A DNA stretch of 64,000 nt from Streptomyces sp. NBC_01353 (GTDB lineage Bacteria; Actinomycetota; Actinomycetes; Streptomycetales; Streptomycetaceae), in the NCBI RefSeq assembly GCF_036237275.1, contig NZ_CP108352.1:1-64000 (forward strand), in the 5' to 3' direction. This document shows, in pieces, positions 9,115 through 19,389 of the stretch. A program made the position numbers and the translations under genes. The notes under the pieces were generated by a model, which had not been told where the DNA came from, made no database searches, and worked only from the letters and a program-made list of their open reading frames with translations. How positions within the stretch are numbered: the first letter of the stretch is position 1; each line of letters opens with the position of its first letter.

Positions 9115-12100
9115 TCAGTTACCGACGACGGCTTCCAGCTGCTGCTCGTTGGTCAGGGCTCCAGCCCACAGGCGGATGTCGCTGATCCGACCGGGCAGGT
9201 AGCTTCCCCAGGCGCTGTTGATCCAGCCCTTGCCGACGGTGAAGCCCGATCCGACGGTGGACTGATAGGCCAGCGGGACACTCTCCTGGACGCCGCCGAC
9301 GTAGAGCCGGATGGTCTGCGAGGTGGCGTCGAACACGCCGGTCAGCCGGATCTCGCCCGCGGGGGTGAGGAGTTCCTCGCTGCGTACTGAGACACCTGTT
9401 CCGTCGGAGGTCAGGCGGCCGAAGTGCCAGCGTCCCACCGGAACCTGTTTGACGATCACCTCGCCGGTCTCCTCGTCGATCACGGGATCATCACCCCCGG
9501 CGTCGGCTTCGGCGTTCTCCATTCCGGTCTTCTCGAACCAGATACCCCACGAGGAGCCCGCCGCGGTCTGCTGGCCCAGAACCTGCATGGACCCGGTCGG
9601 CATGGTCTCCAGCTTCTTCGTGTCCACGTCCACGGCAGTGGACACGGTGAAGGAGCCGGTGTCGTCCACCAGGGGACGGTCCGTCGAGGCGGAGTCGTCC
9701 ACACCGTCCAGGACGATGTCCTCACCGTTCAGCGAAGCGCCCGAGGCCATGGTCAGCGTGCTGCTGTAGCCGCTGGTGTCCTGAAGGGAGGAACCGGAGC
9801 CGCCGGCCGGGTTGTACTGGGCGACCAGTTCGACGTAGCCCCAGTCCTGCGCGTCCTTCGCCCCGGCTTCGACCGCCATCTCCTCTGGCGACAGCGGGCG
9901 CTGCCACATGGCCACCTCGTCGAGCTGCCCGGGGAAGTAGTCCACGTAGGAGCCCGCGTACTTGGCGCGTCCGACCTGAAGACCGCCGGTCGAAGCCAAT
10001 GCGCCTGTGCTGTAGGCCTTGGTTCCCTGCGGGACTCCATTGACGTAGAAGTCGATCTGCTGGGTCGTGGTGTTGACCACAACGCCGAGGTGCGTCCATG
10101 CCTTGGGTTGCGGGGGGTTCAGCGCGTTGACGCGCTGTCCGGCAAGCCGGACACACCAGGTCTGAACATCCGCGCAGTAACTCAGGAAGAATGCGCTGGT
10201 ATTGGCGCTGTCCTGTCCCAGAACTGTCACGTAGGCCGAACCGGCGGTGTCGAGTCGTGCCCAGGCCGTCATGGTGTAGGAGGCCTGGGTCTCGACGACC
10301 TGCTTCGTGGTCGATGCCGCTCCCTGGGCGGTGCTGGTCAGCGACAAGGTCCGGTCCTGCGTTTTGGAACCGTCCGCTGCAGTAAGTTCTCCTCGCCGTC
10401 CTTGCTCGGTTCGGGTCGCGCCGGAAGCGGTGAGGGTCAGGTTGTTCTGCAGTGCGGTGTTGGTGGTGGAGGTATCCAGGGCCACTCCGGACGCCTCGTT
10501 GAAGTCCCAGCGGCCGACAGGTCCTGATCCCTCGCTGACCAGGAACTTCACCGCCGCCTCACCGACACGACCCAGGGAGTCCTTGGCCTGAACGTTCAGG
10601 ACGAAGGTGCCGGACACCGGAGGGGTGATGCTGGTGGTGTACGACCCTGAGGTAGCGGCCTTCCAGCCGCTCCAAGCCGCTTCAGTTGAGAGCTTGTACT
10701 GGTAGTGGGTGTTCGAGTCACCTGTGGCAGGACTGAAGGTGAAGGAGCCGGCCTGCCCCGGAGCACCGGCCGGCACGCAGGAACCGCCCGTGACGCACTC
10801 GGAATACACCGAGTTGAATTTCACGACCGGAGCCTTGGGAGCGGTGGGGTCCACCTTGAAGTAGCACCAGGAGGCGCCGCCGCTGCTGAGCGGCTGGGTG
10901 TACGACGTGTTCGGGTAGGACTGGGTGTTAACGGTGAAGCGGTAGAGGGTGCCCTCCTTGAGAGCTACGTTCCATTCCTTCGGCTGGTTCGGGAAGTCCT
11001 TCGCCACCGTGCTGTAGGAGAGGTGGCCCGTGGTCGGGGCCAGGGAACCCGTCGTCGGCTGCGGCGCATCGAACCATGTGCCGTCCGGGTTCTTCCCGTC
11101 GACGTCGAAGTACAGCCGCAGCATGCCGCCGCTCTCGCCCCCGGACACGGCGCGGGGCGTCGCCACGAGGATCGGCGTGAGGTCGGAGATCGTGGTCGGA
11201 GCGGACTCGGACTTGCTGCAGATCTGCGTGGAGCCCGAGGGAAAGCCGTGCTCGGCCGGTGTCGCCGGCTTGCTCACGTACGTCACCCTGATCACGGCGT
11301 CGTCGTCGAACCGCTTCCAGGCGACCGTGTCCGTCTCGTCCTTCGCCATCAGCATCAGCGTCAGGAGGCTCAGCTTGCCATCGGCGAACGACCGGACGGT
11401 TGACGTCAGGTTCTCGTCGGTCTCCTGCGGGTTGTCGTTGAATTCGATGACCGCGCGCGGCTGGGAGGGGGAGCATGCGGTTCCCCGGCCGGCCGATACG
11501 TAGCGGTCGCCGAGCTGGTCCAGGATGGCCGGGCCCGGCCACTTGGAGGACGAGGAGATCGGGTTGGTGCGCTCCAGGTCCACCCAGCGTCCGCTGCAGG
11601 AGAAAGACCAGGTCTCAGTCAGGCAAAGGTGGCGTCCAGAACGTGCTTGCCCTTGAGTGCCCCAGGCGTGAACTCGAAGTACATGCGGTTCACATAGCCC
11701 GAACCGCAGTAGTAGGACACGCCGCCGATCACCGCGGAACCGCACTTGCCGACGCTCATGCCGTTGTCGCCGCCGGAGAAGTTGTAGAAGACGTCACCGT
11801 CGGAGGACAGCACCGTGCGCTCCGACTCGTTCAGCTCCACCGACGGGTCGATGTAGAGCGGAAAGTCCTCTGCCTCAGTAGCGGCGATCAGGTCGCTGTC
11901 AGGCACGACCGTCAGCGAGTCCTGCGCCAGCTCCACATCCATCACTGCGGCCTTGTCGCCGGCCCCAGGTCCGGCCAGCGGGTCACCCTCCTCCGCAGGA
12001 GCCACCGGCTCCTGCGTCGCCTCCTGCGCGGAGGCGCCTTCTGCGGAAGCTCCGGAGAGAGCCCGGAGGCCCGCGCTCTGCGGGCTCGCTCCCGTGGCCG

Positions 12101-12866
12101 TGGTCGCCGCGGTGTCGTCGCCGGCGGAGTTCCACATCTGGGCGGTCGGCGAGCGGAAGACCACCTGACCGTTGCCGTCCAGCGCTTCCACGCTGCCCAC
12201 CGCGCCCTCGCGCAGCCGCAGCCCGTCGACCTTCAGGCCGTACTCGATCGACTTCAGCTCGGGCAGTGCCGCCGCCTGGGGAGTCTCGACCTCCAGTACC
12301 TGGCGGAAGCCCTCAACTGTCGCGGTGAGGATCAAGTTCACGTCCGGCAGGACGTTGTCGTAGACGACGCGCTCACCATCGAGCCGGGGCTCCGGCAACG
12401 AACCAGGCCAGCCCATCGATACCGACTGGCCGTCCTGCCCGATCGTCACCAGGCCTTCGCCCGCACCGCCACCGGAGAACGACAGGTCCACCACGGCAGC
12501 CTTCGGGCCGATCGAACCGTCCTCGCGCCGTACCAAGGTCGCGTCCGGCTTCGCCCAGCCGTTGCCTGTGTCCACCCGGACCGGAACGATCGACTTCTCC
12601 AGCGTGAACGTCGCGCCATCCGGGTTCGCGAACACGGTCTCGCGCTCAGTCCGCTCCCCCAGCACCTCCACCCGATCACCGGATGCAGCGGCGTCCTTCA
12701 ACGCCTGCTCGGACTCCGTCAGAGCAACTGTCGGAGCGTCATCCGCCAGAGCAGGGCCAGCCGTCAGCGTCGATGCGACGCTCGAAAGGACCAACCAGGC
12801 CGTCGTCAGAGCGAGTACACGCCCTCTTCCATGGGCCCGCTTTGCGCGCCTCAGTCTCACTTTCAT
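9115..12866 (-). CDS. Secreted LamG-domain protein (single frameshift)
   Basis: One frame correction near 11624 gives about 1,250 residues. The N-terminus is a signal peptide (MKVRLRRAKR..., hydrophobic core, ALADD). A first domain of about 400 residues contains YIDPSVELNESE and FTPGALKGKHVLDATF, typical of Streptomyces proteins encoded next to RHS toxins. The second half contains two LamG/concanavalin-like jelly rolls, beginning near GRWDFNEASG and near TSGYSSTLTMASGA and ending in SDIRLWAGAL. The gap after ATF is closed by inserting one base (ATF-R-LTETWSFSC); as it stands a TGA follows at 11619-11621. It likely forms one transcription unit with the RHS toxin and may help present or anchor it at the cell surface (inference). 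Confidence 0.85.
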
Positions 12867-12923
12867 TCCCCACCCGTCACTGCAGCAGACACGAAGCGCC
12901 CTCGGTCCGGCACGACATGCAAC

Positions 12924-12937
12924 TCACATGCATGTGA
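12924..12937. promoter_or_regulatory. 14-bp perfect palindrome upstream of the LamG gene
   Basis: TCACATGCATGTGA lies 58 bp upstream of the LamG start, inside a 359-bp gene-free interval (12867-13225). Its position and perfect dyad fit an operator, but no cognate regulator is encoded nearby. Nothing else is recognised in the interval. Confidence 0.35.
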
Positions 12938-13225
12938 AGTGGAGATCAAGAGGTTTTCGTGACGTTCGTGTGGAGTGATCCAATGGGCTGGATGACGCCC
13001 TGTCAACGCATCTGACCTGCACATATGAGTCCTGCCTGCGCACACGGATCAGACATCTCGTACCGACTGCCGCGAGCAAAGCGGACACATCCCCCAACAG
13101 GGAGTGACGGAGACCACAAAGACTGTATGCGTCGGGGGGGAACCTTCCGCGAAGAACCGCGATGGTGAAGCACAAGCGCCTGCCGCCGAGCGCGAGTTTC
13201 GGCGCTCCGGTCGCGTCGTGCCGGG

Positions 13226-14683
13226 TCAGTCCGCAGCGGGCCGGAGGAAGTCGGCGCCGATGGACCGGGCTGTCTCCTCGACCGCGTCGCGGTTCTTGTC
13301 TTCCGCCGTGAACAGGACCATGCCGATGCTGCCCTTGTCGGCCCACACGCACATCGCCCGCAGTGTGCTGGTGGCCACCTCGGTGTACCGCAGGCATCGC
13401 ATCCAGCCCCCGTACGGGCCGGCCTCGGCTCGCCAGGTGTCGTCGACGATGCCTACCCCTTCCGTGTTCATGGACACGAGTCCGTCTCCGTCGAATACGT
13501 ACGACTCGCGCAGCTCATGGAAGTCCCCGGTCGTGACGGCCACCAGGTACTCCCCGGCGGCGTCCGGGGCAGCGTTCCCGGCGACGTACACCCGGGCCGT
13601 CGACTCCTCCCGCTCGCTGTCGGGCACGGCAGCGAAAGGATCGAACCCCTCGCGGAGATCGAAGCCCTTCAGGCCCCGGAAGGTGTCGTGGGCGACGATG
13701 TCGTAACGGGGATACGCAAGGGAAGCGGTGTACGCCGTGGCGCCGACGACCAGCAGGAGGGCGAGTCCGGCTCCGGCGAAGGCGTACTCGCGAGGGGTGA
13801 CGCGCGGCACGGGCGGCAGCTCCGGCGGCCCGAACCCCTCGCCCCCGGCACCCGCCTCGTCGCCCCGTACGCCTTCGGCCACGACCGCAGCCATCCGCTC
13901 GGCAGCCAGCTCACGGGCCACCCGCAACTGCTTGCGGAGACCGAGGAAGGGCAGCCCCATCAACAGCCCCGCCCCCGTCGCCACGCCATACGGCACGGCC
14001 GGAAGGACAGTGATGCGCAGCACGACGAGCACAGCGACGGTCACACCGACGGCAAAACGGTATTCGAGACCCCGGCGCAGCAGCAGGCGCGACCAGGTCC
14101 GGCCAGGGGCTGCGAGAGCGCCGGTCGTCTCGGCAAGAACAGCGAGCCGCAGGTCGCCCGGAGCAGCCGCGGCCCACTGGGCGGCCTCGGCAGCGGCGGC
14201 ACCGGGCGTCGGAGCGTCGGCGAAGGCACGGGCCGCGTCGAACGACTGCACCCGGCGCACCGAGACGGAATCCTTGGCGCTGGCGGAAACGGAGCTCCCC
14301 GCAGCCTCAGCACGCTGCAACTCCAGGGAATCCGGAGCGAGTTCTCGCAGACGGGCCAGGAGTACGACACCCCGGGAGTGCCGCCCGGGTCGGTCCACCG
14401 AGTCGGTGCGGGCACAGAGTTCCGCGTACCCGGCAAGCAGGCTTATGTCGTCCGGGAAGACTTCCAGGCCCTCGCGGAAGACCCGCTCGGCAGCGTCGTC
14501 GTGGTCGTCGTCGTCCTCAGCCATGTGGGCCCGGGCGAGCGCAAGGAGGAGGTCGGCGTCGGGCCCATCCGCGTCGAGCGCACTCCGCGCGGCGGCCCGC
14601 GCCGCGGCCGGCCGGCCGGCCGCGACGAGCGCGTCGACCCGCCCTCGCACGTCGCCACGCACGTTGTCACTGGTGTCGTTCAA
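13226..14683 (-). CDS. TPR-containing membrane protein of unknown function
   Basis: From a TTG at 14683 (GGGTGGGGA just upstream) the product is 485 residues. Residues 1-100 look like tetratricopeptide helices (AARAAARSALDADGPDADLLLALARAH). Two membrane regions follow: FAVGVTVAVLVVL with a second helix around LLMGLPFLGL, and YAFAGAGLALLLVVGATAY. The C-terminal ~150 residues form an extracytoplasmic domain (RVYVAGNAAPDAAGEYLVAV). The ORF is open upstream to 14830, but those residues look non-coding, so the start is uncertain. I do not know a function. The next gene downstream on this strand (LamG) is 359 bp away. Confidence 0.72.
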   Translation of the reverse strand: MNDTSDNVRGDVRGRVDALVAAGRPAAARAAARSALDADGPDADLLLALARAHMAEDDDDHDDAAERVFREGLEVFPDDISLLAGYAELCARTDSVDRPGRHSRGVVLLARLRELAPDSLELQRAEAAGSSVSASAKDSVSVRRVQSFDAARAFADAPTPGAAAAEAAQWAAAAPGDLRLAVLAETTGALAAPGRTWSRLLLRRGLEYRFAVGVTVAVLVVLRITVLPAVPYGVATGAGLLMGLPFLGLRKQLRVARELAAERMAAVVAEGVRGDEAGAGGEGFGPPELPPVPRVTPREYAFAGAGLALLLVVGATAYTASLAYPRYDIVAHDTFRGLKGFDLREGFDPFAAVPDSEREESTARVYVAGNAAPDAAGEYLVAVTTGDFHELRESYVFDGDGLVSMNTEGVGIVDDTWRAEAGPYGGWMRCLRYTEVATSTLRAMCVWADKGSIGMVLFTAEDKNRDAVEETARSIGADFLRPAAD

Positions 14684-15162
14684 GAGTCCCCACCCTGGTA
14701 CAGCAGGCCGAACGAACACGGCCGCGAGCGTCACTATCACCCGTACCGGAATCCTGGTCAACCAGAAACCTGCACCTCTGAGCTGCCCTTTTGCCGCACA
14801 GCAGGGTGCAATCGGACGCACTCCGGACACCTACGCCGCCCGGTACGTCACCGTGGACGGCGTACCGGGCCGCAGGTGAAGGAGGAGCAGCCTCGGCCAG
14901 GTCCGGACCTTCGAGTGACAGGATCCGCGCCCCGGAGACCGGTCAGGCTGGTGGATGCGCCCGCCCGCGCCGGGCGTGGCCTGACGCGCTTTGGCCGTCG
15001 CCGCGAGGAGGGCCATTAGGGCACGGCGTACCAGCAGAACCGAGCAGCGGCCATTTCCGAGGCACTGCTCGAGGTGACGACTACCCCCTCCGCCCGTGGG
15101 CGGGCTGACCCAGCTATCTTCGTCGTCACTGGTCAACGCGGCGTTCGAGCGAGGTGGGGTAC
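14684..15162. other. Intergenic region between divergent genes
   Basis: This 479-bp gap separates the minus-strand TPR gene from the plus-strand SUKH gene and should hold both promoters. Several overlapping ORFs were examined and none has plausible protein features. I see no strong repeat or hairpin. Confidence 0.5.
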
Positions 15163-15678
15163 GTGTCAGGGCTTGACGAGTTGAGGCGACTGTTGGGAGA
15201 GCCTGCGCCAAGACCGCACTCGTCGAGCGACTGGGTTGAGGTTGAAAACTACCTCGGCTCGCCGTTGCCGACCGACTACAAGGCCTTCATGGACGCCTAC
15301 GGCAGCGGCATCATCTCCGAAGAGCTCATGGTCTTCCACCCCCAAGGATCTACCCCGCTCCTGCCGCGCATGCGCGAGATCCACGAGCGTGCCAGCCAGT
15401 CCCGCGAGCGGCGCCCGGACGACTTTCCTCATCCGTTCCACCCTGAGGAAAACGGTCTCATCCACTGGGGGTACGACTTCGGCGGGGATGAGCACTTCTT
15501 CCTGCCGTGCAGCCCCGATCCGAACCAATGGAAGGTCGTCACAGCGGTGCATGAATCCGGCTGCATGACCTTCGACGGCCCGTTCGTCGCCTTCATCCTC
15601 AACTTCATCACGAATCTTCAGTTCATGGACGAAGCGGGCAACATCGGACCCGCGACACCTAGCTTCGAGTCCGCCTGA
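15163..15678 (+). CDS. SMI1/KNR4 (SUKH) family protein
   Basis: The GTG at 15163 follows GAGGTGGGG and gives 171 residues; an upstream GTG at 15154 lies inside that ribosome site. SUKH hallmarks are visible: an N-terminal helix (GLDELRRLLGE), WVEVENYLGSPLPTDYKAFMDAYG near residues 23-46, then ISEELMVFHP, GLIHWGYDFGGDEHFFLPC and a closing FDGPFVAFILNFITN. In bacteria SUKH proteins are commonly immunity proteins for contact-dependent or RHS toxins. No toxin lies next to this one, so it is an orphan that may protect against foreign toxins. Confidence 0.85.
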   Translation: MSGLDELRRLLGEPAPRPHSSSDWVEVENYLGSPLPTDYKAFMDAYGSGIISEELMVFHPQGSTPLLPRMREIHERASQSRERRPDDFPHPFHPEENGLIHWGYDFGGDEHFFLPCSPDPNQWKVVTAVHESGCMTFDGPFVAFILNFITNLQFMDEAGNIGPATPSFESA

Positions 15679-15781
15679 CCCGGCGTCCACACCCACGAGC
15701 GCCAAGGGCCGTAGCCATCACGAAAGCGCGGTCACAGCCTCCTACTGAGGTTGAACTCGTGGTGTCGTTGTCCTGATCTCA

Positions 15782-16288
15782 GTGAGGGTGGATCGTTCTC
15801 ACCGAAGATTGACTGCTGCGGTGTCGTCCCAACGAAGCTTGATCGAGATATCCGGCTGGGAGCCTGGTGCCGTGGAAGACTTCATAGACCAAGGACTTCG
15901 CCACTCGATCGCTGAAGCCGACTCTCCGGCCTGGCGCGTCAGGGCAGCTGCAGGGCGACGGCTGGCGGCGGCGCCTCGGATCGAGAGTGTCGCCGGTGTC
16001 CTGCACCGTCTCCTCCTGGATGCTCAGGACACCGGAGTGACCTCCGAAACTGCTGCGGCTCTGTTGGCTCGGAGGGATCTGGCCAGCCTACGTGCCGTGC
16101 TCGCGGCCCTTGCAGTGGCGTCTGACGAGGGGGCGGCTGATCAGCTCGCTGCGGAACTTGACTGTGACCCTCGCTGGGCGACCGGAGAGGGCGACGTCGA
16201 GCTGATCACGCAACTCCCAACGCTGACGTCGGATACAGACCCAGAGGTCCGCAACGAGGCCCTGTTGCGACTATCGCGCCTGCGCTGA
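15782..16288 (+). CDS. HEAT-repeat-like protein
   Basis: The ORF from GTG 15782 encodes 168 residues, but the credible part starts around GTG 15872 (VEDFIDQGLRHSIAEADSP), giving 138 residues. It contains alternating amphipathic helices rich in Ala and Leu (WRVRAAAGRRLAAAP, LLARRDLASLRAVLAALAV) and ends in DPEVRNEALLRLSRLR, the usual look of HEAT-like repeats. The function is unknown. The first 30 residues overlap sequence just inside an IS630-type inverted repeat, so the native 5-prime end may have been replaced. It may be a passenger or a trapped host gene. Confidence 0.6.
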   Translation: MRVDRSHRRLTAAVSSQRSLIEISGWEPGAVEDFIDQGLRHSIAEADSPAWRVRAAAGRRLAAAPRIESVAGVLHRLLLDAQDTGVTSETAAALLARRDLASLRAVLAALAVASDEGAADQLAAELDCDPRWATGEGDVELITQLPTLTSDTDPEVRNEALLRLSRLR

Positions 16289-16353
16289 TCAGACTGGCGG
16301 GCAGTGGCCAATCTTGGTCAACCTTCAGTGAGACAGGACAGTCGTGTCGTTGC

Positions 16354-17275
16354 TCATCTGGGTCTGATGGTCAGGCCGGTCTCGGCGAGGCAGCCGTCTA
16401 TGAGGTCGCTGCGGTACTGGATGTGTCGCAGGCAGCGTCGGATGCGCTGGATGACGTGTTCGGGCGTGCTGAAGGCGTCGTTGGAGAGCCAGCCGCGTCG
16501 CAGGAGGGACCAGATCCCTTCGACGGGGTTGAGGTCGGGTGCGTAGGGCGGCAGGTAGTAGATGGTCAGCCAGTCCCGGGCTTCGGCGAACTCCCGCAGG
16601 CCGGCGGCTTTGTGGACGTTGCGGTTGTCCCAGACGAGCACGATCGGGCCGCCCAGCTGTTGGTGGGCCGCGATCAGCAGGTCCCGGTAGTCGCGCCAGG
16701 AGAAGCTCTTGCGTCCGTCGCGTCTGCCGTCGTCCCGGCTTGGCCGGTAGATCAGCCTCGACCGTTGGCCGGGTTTGTAGCAGGTCAGTGCGGCGATGGA
16801 CATCCGTCTGCGGGAACGGCCGCGGACCCGCACCACCGGGGTCCGGCCGCGCTGTGACCAGGTCTTCGCCTGCGGCGGCGTCATGGAGAAGCCGGCTTCG
16901 TCCTCGAAGACGAGCCAGGCTCCACGGGCCGCCGCGAGTCTTCCGCGCAGGGCCATACCTCCTTGACCCACCCGGCCACCGCATCGTCGTCACGCTCGAT
17001 CACGCGTCGGGCCGGGACCTGGCAGGACCAGCCGTTGCGCACCAGCAGTTTCCGTACGCCCTGGATCGTGTAGGTCAGGTGGAAACGGCGGCCGATCACC
17101 GTCTTGACCCGCTCCAGCGTCCACCGCTGGTCGACCGGGTACCAACCCGCAGATCCCTGGCGAGCACCGCACTCGCCTCACCCTGGGCGAACCGCTCCGC
17201 CGCCTGGAGCCGTAACCCCTCGCGGAACTGCTGGCGTTCGGCGGTCAGCCTGCCCCCTTGTGGATGCCGCACGCC
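16354..17275 (-). pseudogene. IS630-family transposase, frameshifted
   Basis: The C-terminal 205 residues carry the DDE core: VFEDEAGFSM, VWDNRNVHKA and YLPPYAPDLNPVE. The N-terminal HTH part (AERFAQGEASAVLARDLRVGTRS) and the middle (QRWTLERVKTVIGRRFHLTY, RKLLVRNGWSCQVPARR) lie in other frames. At least two one-base deletions are needed to explain this, near 17130 and near 16955 (a CCC that should be CCCC). As written it cannot give a full transposase. The stop lies about 28 bp from a degenerate inner IS end. Confidence 0.85.
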
Positions 17276-17341
17276 CTCGGTGATACCGCAGCGGACCGCC
17301 AGCCGTCAGCCCCTACGACACCACGAGTTCAACCTCAGTAG

Positions 17342-17752
17342 TTCGGCGGCGCCTACCTTCCATCCCGAACTGCCAAAAATTGAGCCAAAGTTGTACCGAA
17401 AATTACCGTAGCGGCGGTAACGGTCCTAAAGTATCGTCGCTGCCGTGATCATTCTATTCGATCACGTGCACGATTAGGCGAAGCTCTGGGGGGTGTAGCG
17501 CCTGCGGCCCGTTGGCGTGCCGCAATCATTCTTGCGTGTCAGACCGCGCCTTAATTCTGCGCGGGCGCAGATCTCCTGAGCATGCGTCACCGGCCGATAT
17601 GGCCGAGTGTGGTTCATCTCGCCGTATGCCGTGCAGGGTCGCCAGCTCTGCCTTTTTTCGGCGTGCAAAGAAAAGGAAAGACCCCCGGCCGGGTGCCAGC
17701 AAGCAGTGGCCAGGGGTCCCCATGAATCGGAACCCAACATCTGGAGGATGTA
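17342..17752. other. Leader region of the small secreted protein gene
   Basis: No gene is seen in these 411 bp. GACCCCCGGCC (from 17691) can pair imperfectly with GGCC-AGGGGTC about 20 nt later, giving a possible 5-prime leader hairpin about 30 nt ahead of the GTG at 17753. A short stretch at 17411-17429 resembles conserved 23S rRNA sequence but is too short to call. Confidence 0.4.
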
Positions 17753-18175
17753 GTGCGCTCCACTGGCATGATACGCACCAAGCGCTTGGCGGCGACACTC
17801 GTTGCCGTGCCCGCAGCTCTACTGCTCGCCACGACCCCCGCTCAGGCTGCCGGTACGACGAAGGTCGTATACACCGGCGACGGCGGCTCCGTGAAGGGCG
17901 GCAAGGCGGTCTTCGCGGGGTCGACCGATCCGGAGAGGTTCCAGGTCTGCGACACGGAGGCGGACGGCATGGCCGCCCGCGCCTACTTCTCGTGGAGCGG
18001 TTCCTCGCATCCCGAGCTCACGCTCATGGACAACAACGGCGCGACCTCGTTCTGCGTCGGCGGAGAGTTCCTCGCGGAGCGTCAAATTCCGGAAAACACC
18101 ACCGTTCAGATCACGGTGTGCCGGGTCTCGGCGGGCTGGGACCAGGACTGCGTGGTCGACTGGGGCAGGGCCTGA
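17753..18175 (+). CDS. Small secreted protein with four cysteines
   Basis: The GTG at 17753 follows a strong GGAGG (spacing about 8). The 140-residue product has a Sec signal peptide (IRTKRLAATLVAVPAALLLATTPAQAA) and a mature region of about 105 residues. Cysteines in VCDTEADG, SFCVGG, TVCRVS and QDCVVD could form two disulfides. The mature part looks beta-rich (ELTLMDNNGATSFCVGGEF). It may be an exported inhibitor or cell-wall-associated protein, but no family is recognised. A strong hairpin terminator follows immediately. Confidence 0.82.
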   Translation: MRSTGMIRTKRLAATLVAVPAALLLATTPAQAAGTTKVVYTGDGGSVKGGKAVFAGSTDPERFQVCDTEADGMAARAYFSWSGSSHPELTLMDNNGATSFCVGGEFLAERQIPENTTVQITVCRVSAGWDQDCVVDWGRA

Positions 18176-18184
18176 TCTGAATGA

Positions 18185-18221
18185 CCCGAGGGCAGCCGCG
18201 TACTGTGCGGCTGCCCTCGGG
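18185..18221 (+). terminator. 15-bp GC hairpin terminator
   Basis: Arms 18185-18199 (CCCGAGGGCAGCCGC) and 18207-18221 are perfectly complementary around GTACTGT. It sits 10 bp after the secreted-protein stop and 26 bp before the next start, so it likely insulates the two genes. Confidence 0.8.
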
Positions 18222-18246
18222 CATGTAGACCCAAGGAGTCATTTCC

Positions 18247-19389
18247 ATGCGGGACTATCTCCTGCTGCTGTGCATTGCAGCGGGCGTAACGACACTGCTG
18301 TCGGAACCCATCCGTCGGCTGGCTGTCGCGACCGGAAGCGTTCCCGGAGTGCGAGCCCGTGACGTGCACAGGGTTCCAATTCCGAGAATGGGCGGCATCG
18401 CCATGTTCGCAGGCTTGTCTGCCGCTTTGCTAATCGCCACCCGCTTGCCCACCTTCGATAACTCCGACGTATTGAACGACGTACGAGCCGTCTTCTCCGG
18501 TGCCGTGGTGGTATGGGTTACAGGGGTGGTTGACGACAGGATTGAGCTGACTGCCCCTGTAAAATTGGGTGCACAGCTTCTAGCGGCCGGTCTGATGTCA
18601 TGGCAAGGTCTAACTCTCTTGTGGCTTCCGATTCCCGGCATCGGGAACGTTCTTTTGCCCTCGCCCATTAATTTCATCGCCACCGTAGGAGTGGTACTGG
18701 TATCGATCAATGCGGTGAACTTCATCGATGGCCTCGATGGGCTGGCAGCTGGTGTAGCTGCCATTGCTGGAGCCGCTCTCTTTCTTTACTGCTACCGACT
18801 CTGGTACGGCTATGGCATAGAAGCAGCAGCTCCGGCGACGATGCTTTCGGTAGTCACAGTCGGGCTTTGCGTAGGTTTCTTGATGCACAACGCCTACCCG
18901 GCCCGCATCTTCATGGGTGATTCCGGTTCGATGCTCCTAGGGCTGCTCCTCGCAGGTGCCTGCGTCTCGTTTCTGGGCCAGGTGGATCCTGATTCCCTTG
19001 CGAGGCAGCTGGGCGGCGAGCGCAACACTGTCTATGCATCAACCCCGGTGTACCTGACATTTCTCCTGCCATCAGTGATCATCGCACTCCCCCTCGCTGA
19101 CCTCGTAATAGCGGTGGTGCGGCGCGTCCTGCGCGGGCAGTCACCGTTTGTAGCGGACAGGGAACATTTCCACCATCGCCTCTTGCGGATTGGATACACC
19201 CATCCAAGGGTGGTGCTGGTAATGTATTTCTGGTCTGCCTTGCTGTCGTTCGGAGCAGTCGCCTACTCGGTACATCTCGAAGATGCAACAGTATCGCTAG
19301 TCTCCGGGTTCGCGGCAGCTGGACTCATTCCCCTGCTTGTGCCTTACGTTACGGCTCAAAGGTTGCGATGGAAACGACGACAAGAATGA
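18247..19389 (+). CDS. WecA/MraY-like undecaprenyl-phosphate sugar-1-phosphate transferase
   Basis: The 380-residue polytopic protein has about ten hydrophobic helices and the family signatures: RDVHRVPIPRMGG near residue 40, VVDDR near 97, the catalytic AVNFIDGLDGLAAG near 160, IFMGDSGSMLLG near 220 and the ADREHFHHRLL loop near 300. WecA-type enzymes transfer a sugar-1-phosphate from a UDP-sugar to undecaprenyl phosphate, starting a surface glycan. AAGGAG lies 7 nt upstream of the ATG. Length is normal for the family. No glycosyltransferase cluster surrounds it, so this is an orphan copy. Its 3-prime end overlaps the convergent 19349-19609 gene by 41 bp. Confidence 0.9.
   Translation: MRDYLLLLCIAAGVTTLLSEPIRRLAVATGSVPGVRARDVHRVPIPRMGGIAMFAGLSAALLIATRLPTFDNSDVLNDVRAVFSGAVVVWVTGVVDDRIELTAPVKLGAQLLAAGLMSWQGLTLLWLPIPGIGNVLLPSPINFIATVGVVLVSINAVNFIDGLDGLAAGVAAIAGAALFLYCYRLWYGYGIEAAAPATMLSVVTVGLCVGFLMHNAYPARIFMGDSGSMLLGLLLAGACVSFLGQVDPDSLARQLGGERNTVYASTPVYLTFLLPSVIIALPLADLVIAVVRRVLRGQSPFVADREHFHHRLLRIGYTHPRVVLVMYFWSALLSFGAVAYSVHLEDATVSLVSGFAAAGLIPLLVPYVTAQRLRWKRRQE

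Larger units (their letters stand above)
15742..17341 (-). mobile_element. IS630-type element with perfect 27-bp outer inverted repeats
   Basis: Bases 15742-15768 and 17315-17341 are perfect inverted repeats (CTACTGAGGTTGAACTCGTG...). The TA at each outer edge (15743-15744 and 17339-17340) fits IS630/Tc1 target duplication. Inside lie a HEAT-like ORF (plus strand) and a broken IS630 transposase (minus strand). A second, poorer left end appears at about 16326-16350, right after the transposase stop. The core IS may therefore be 16326-17341, with 15742-15768 being a solo end of another copy. Confidence 0.7.

Noticed and set aside
17411-17429. Short match to conserved 23S rRNA (GCGGCGGTAACGGTCCTAA-like)
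   Set aside because: Only about 19 bases with a gap relative to 23S; no flanking rRNA homology, so chance is likely.
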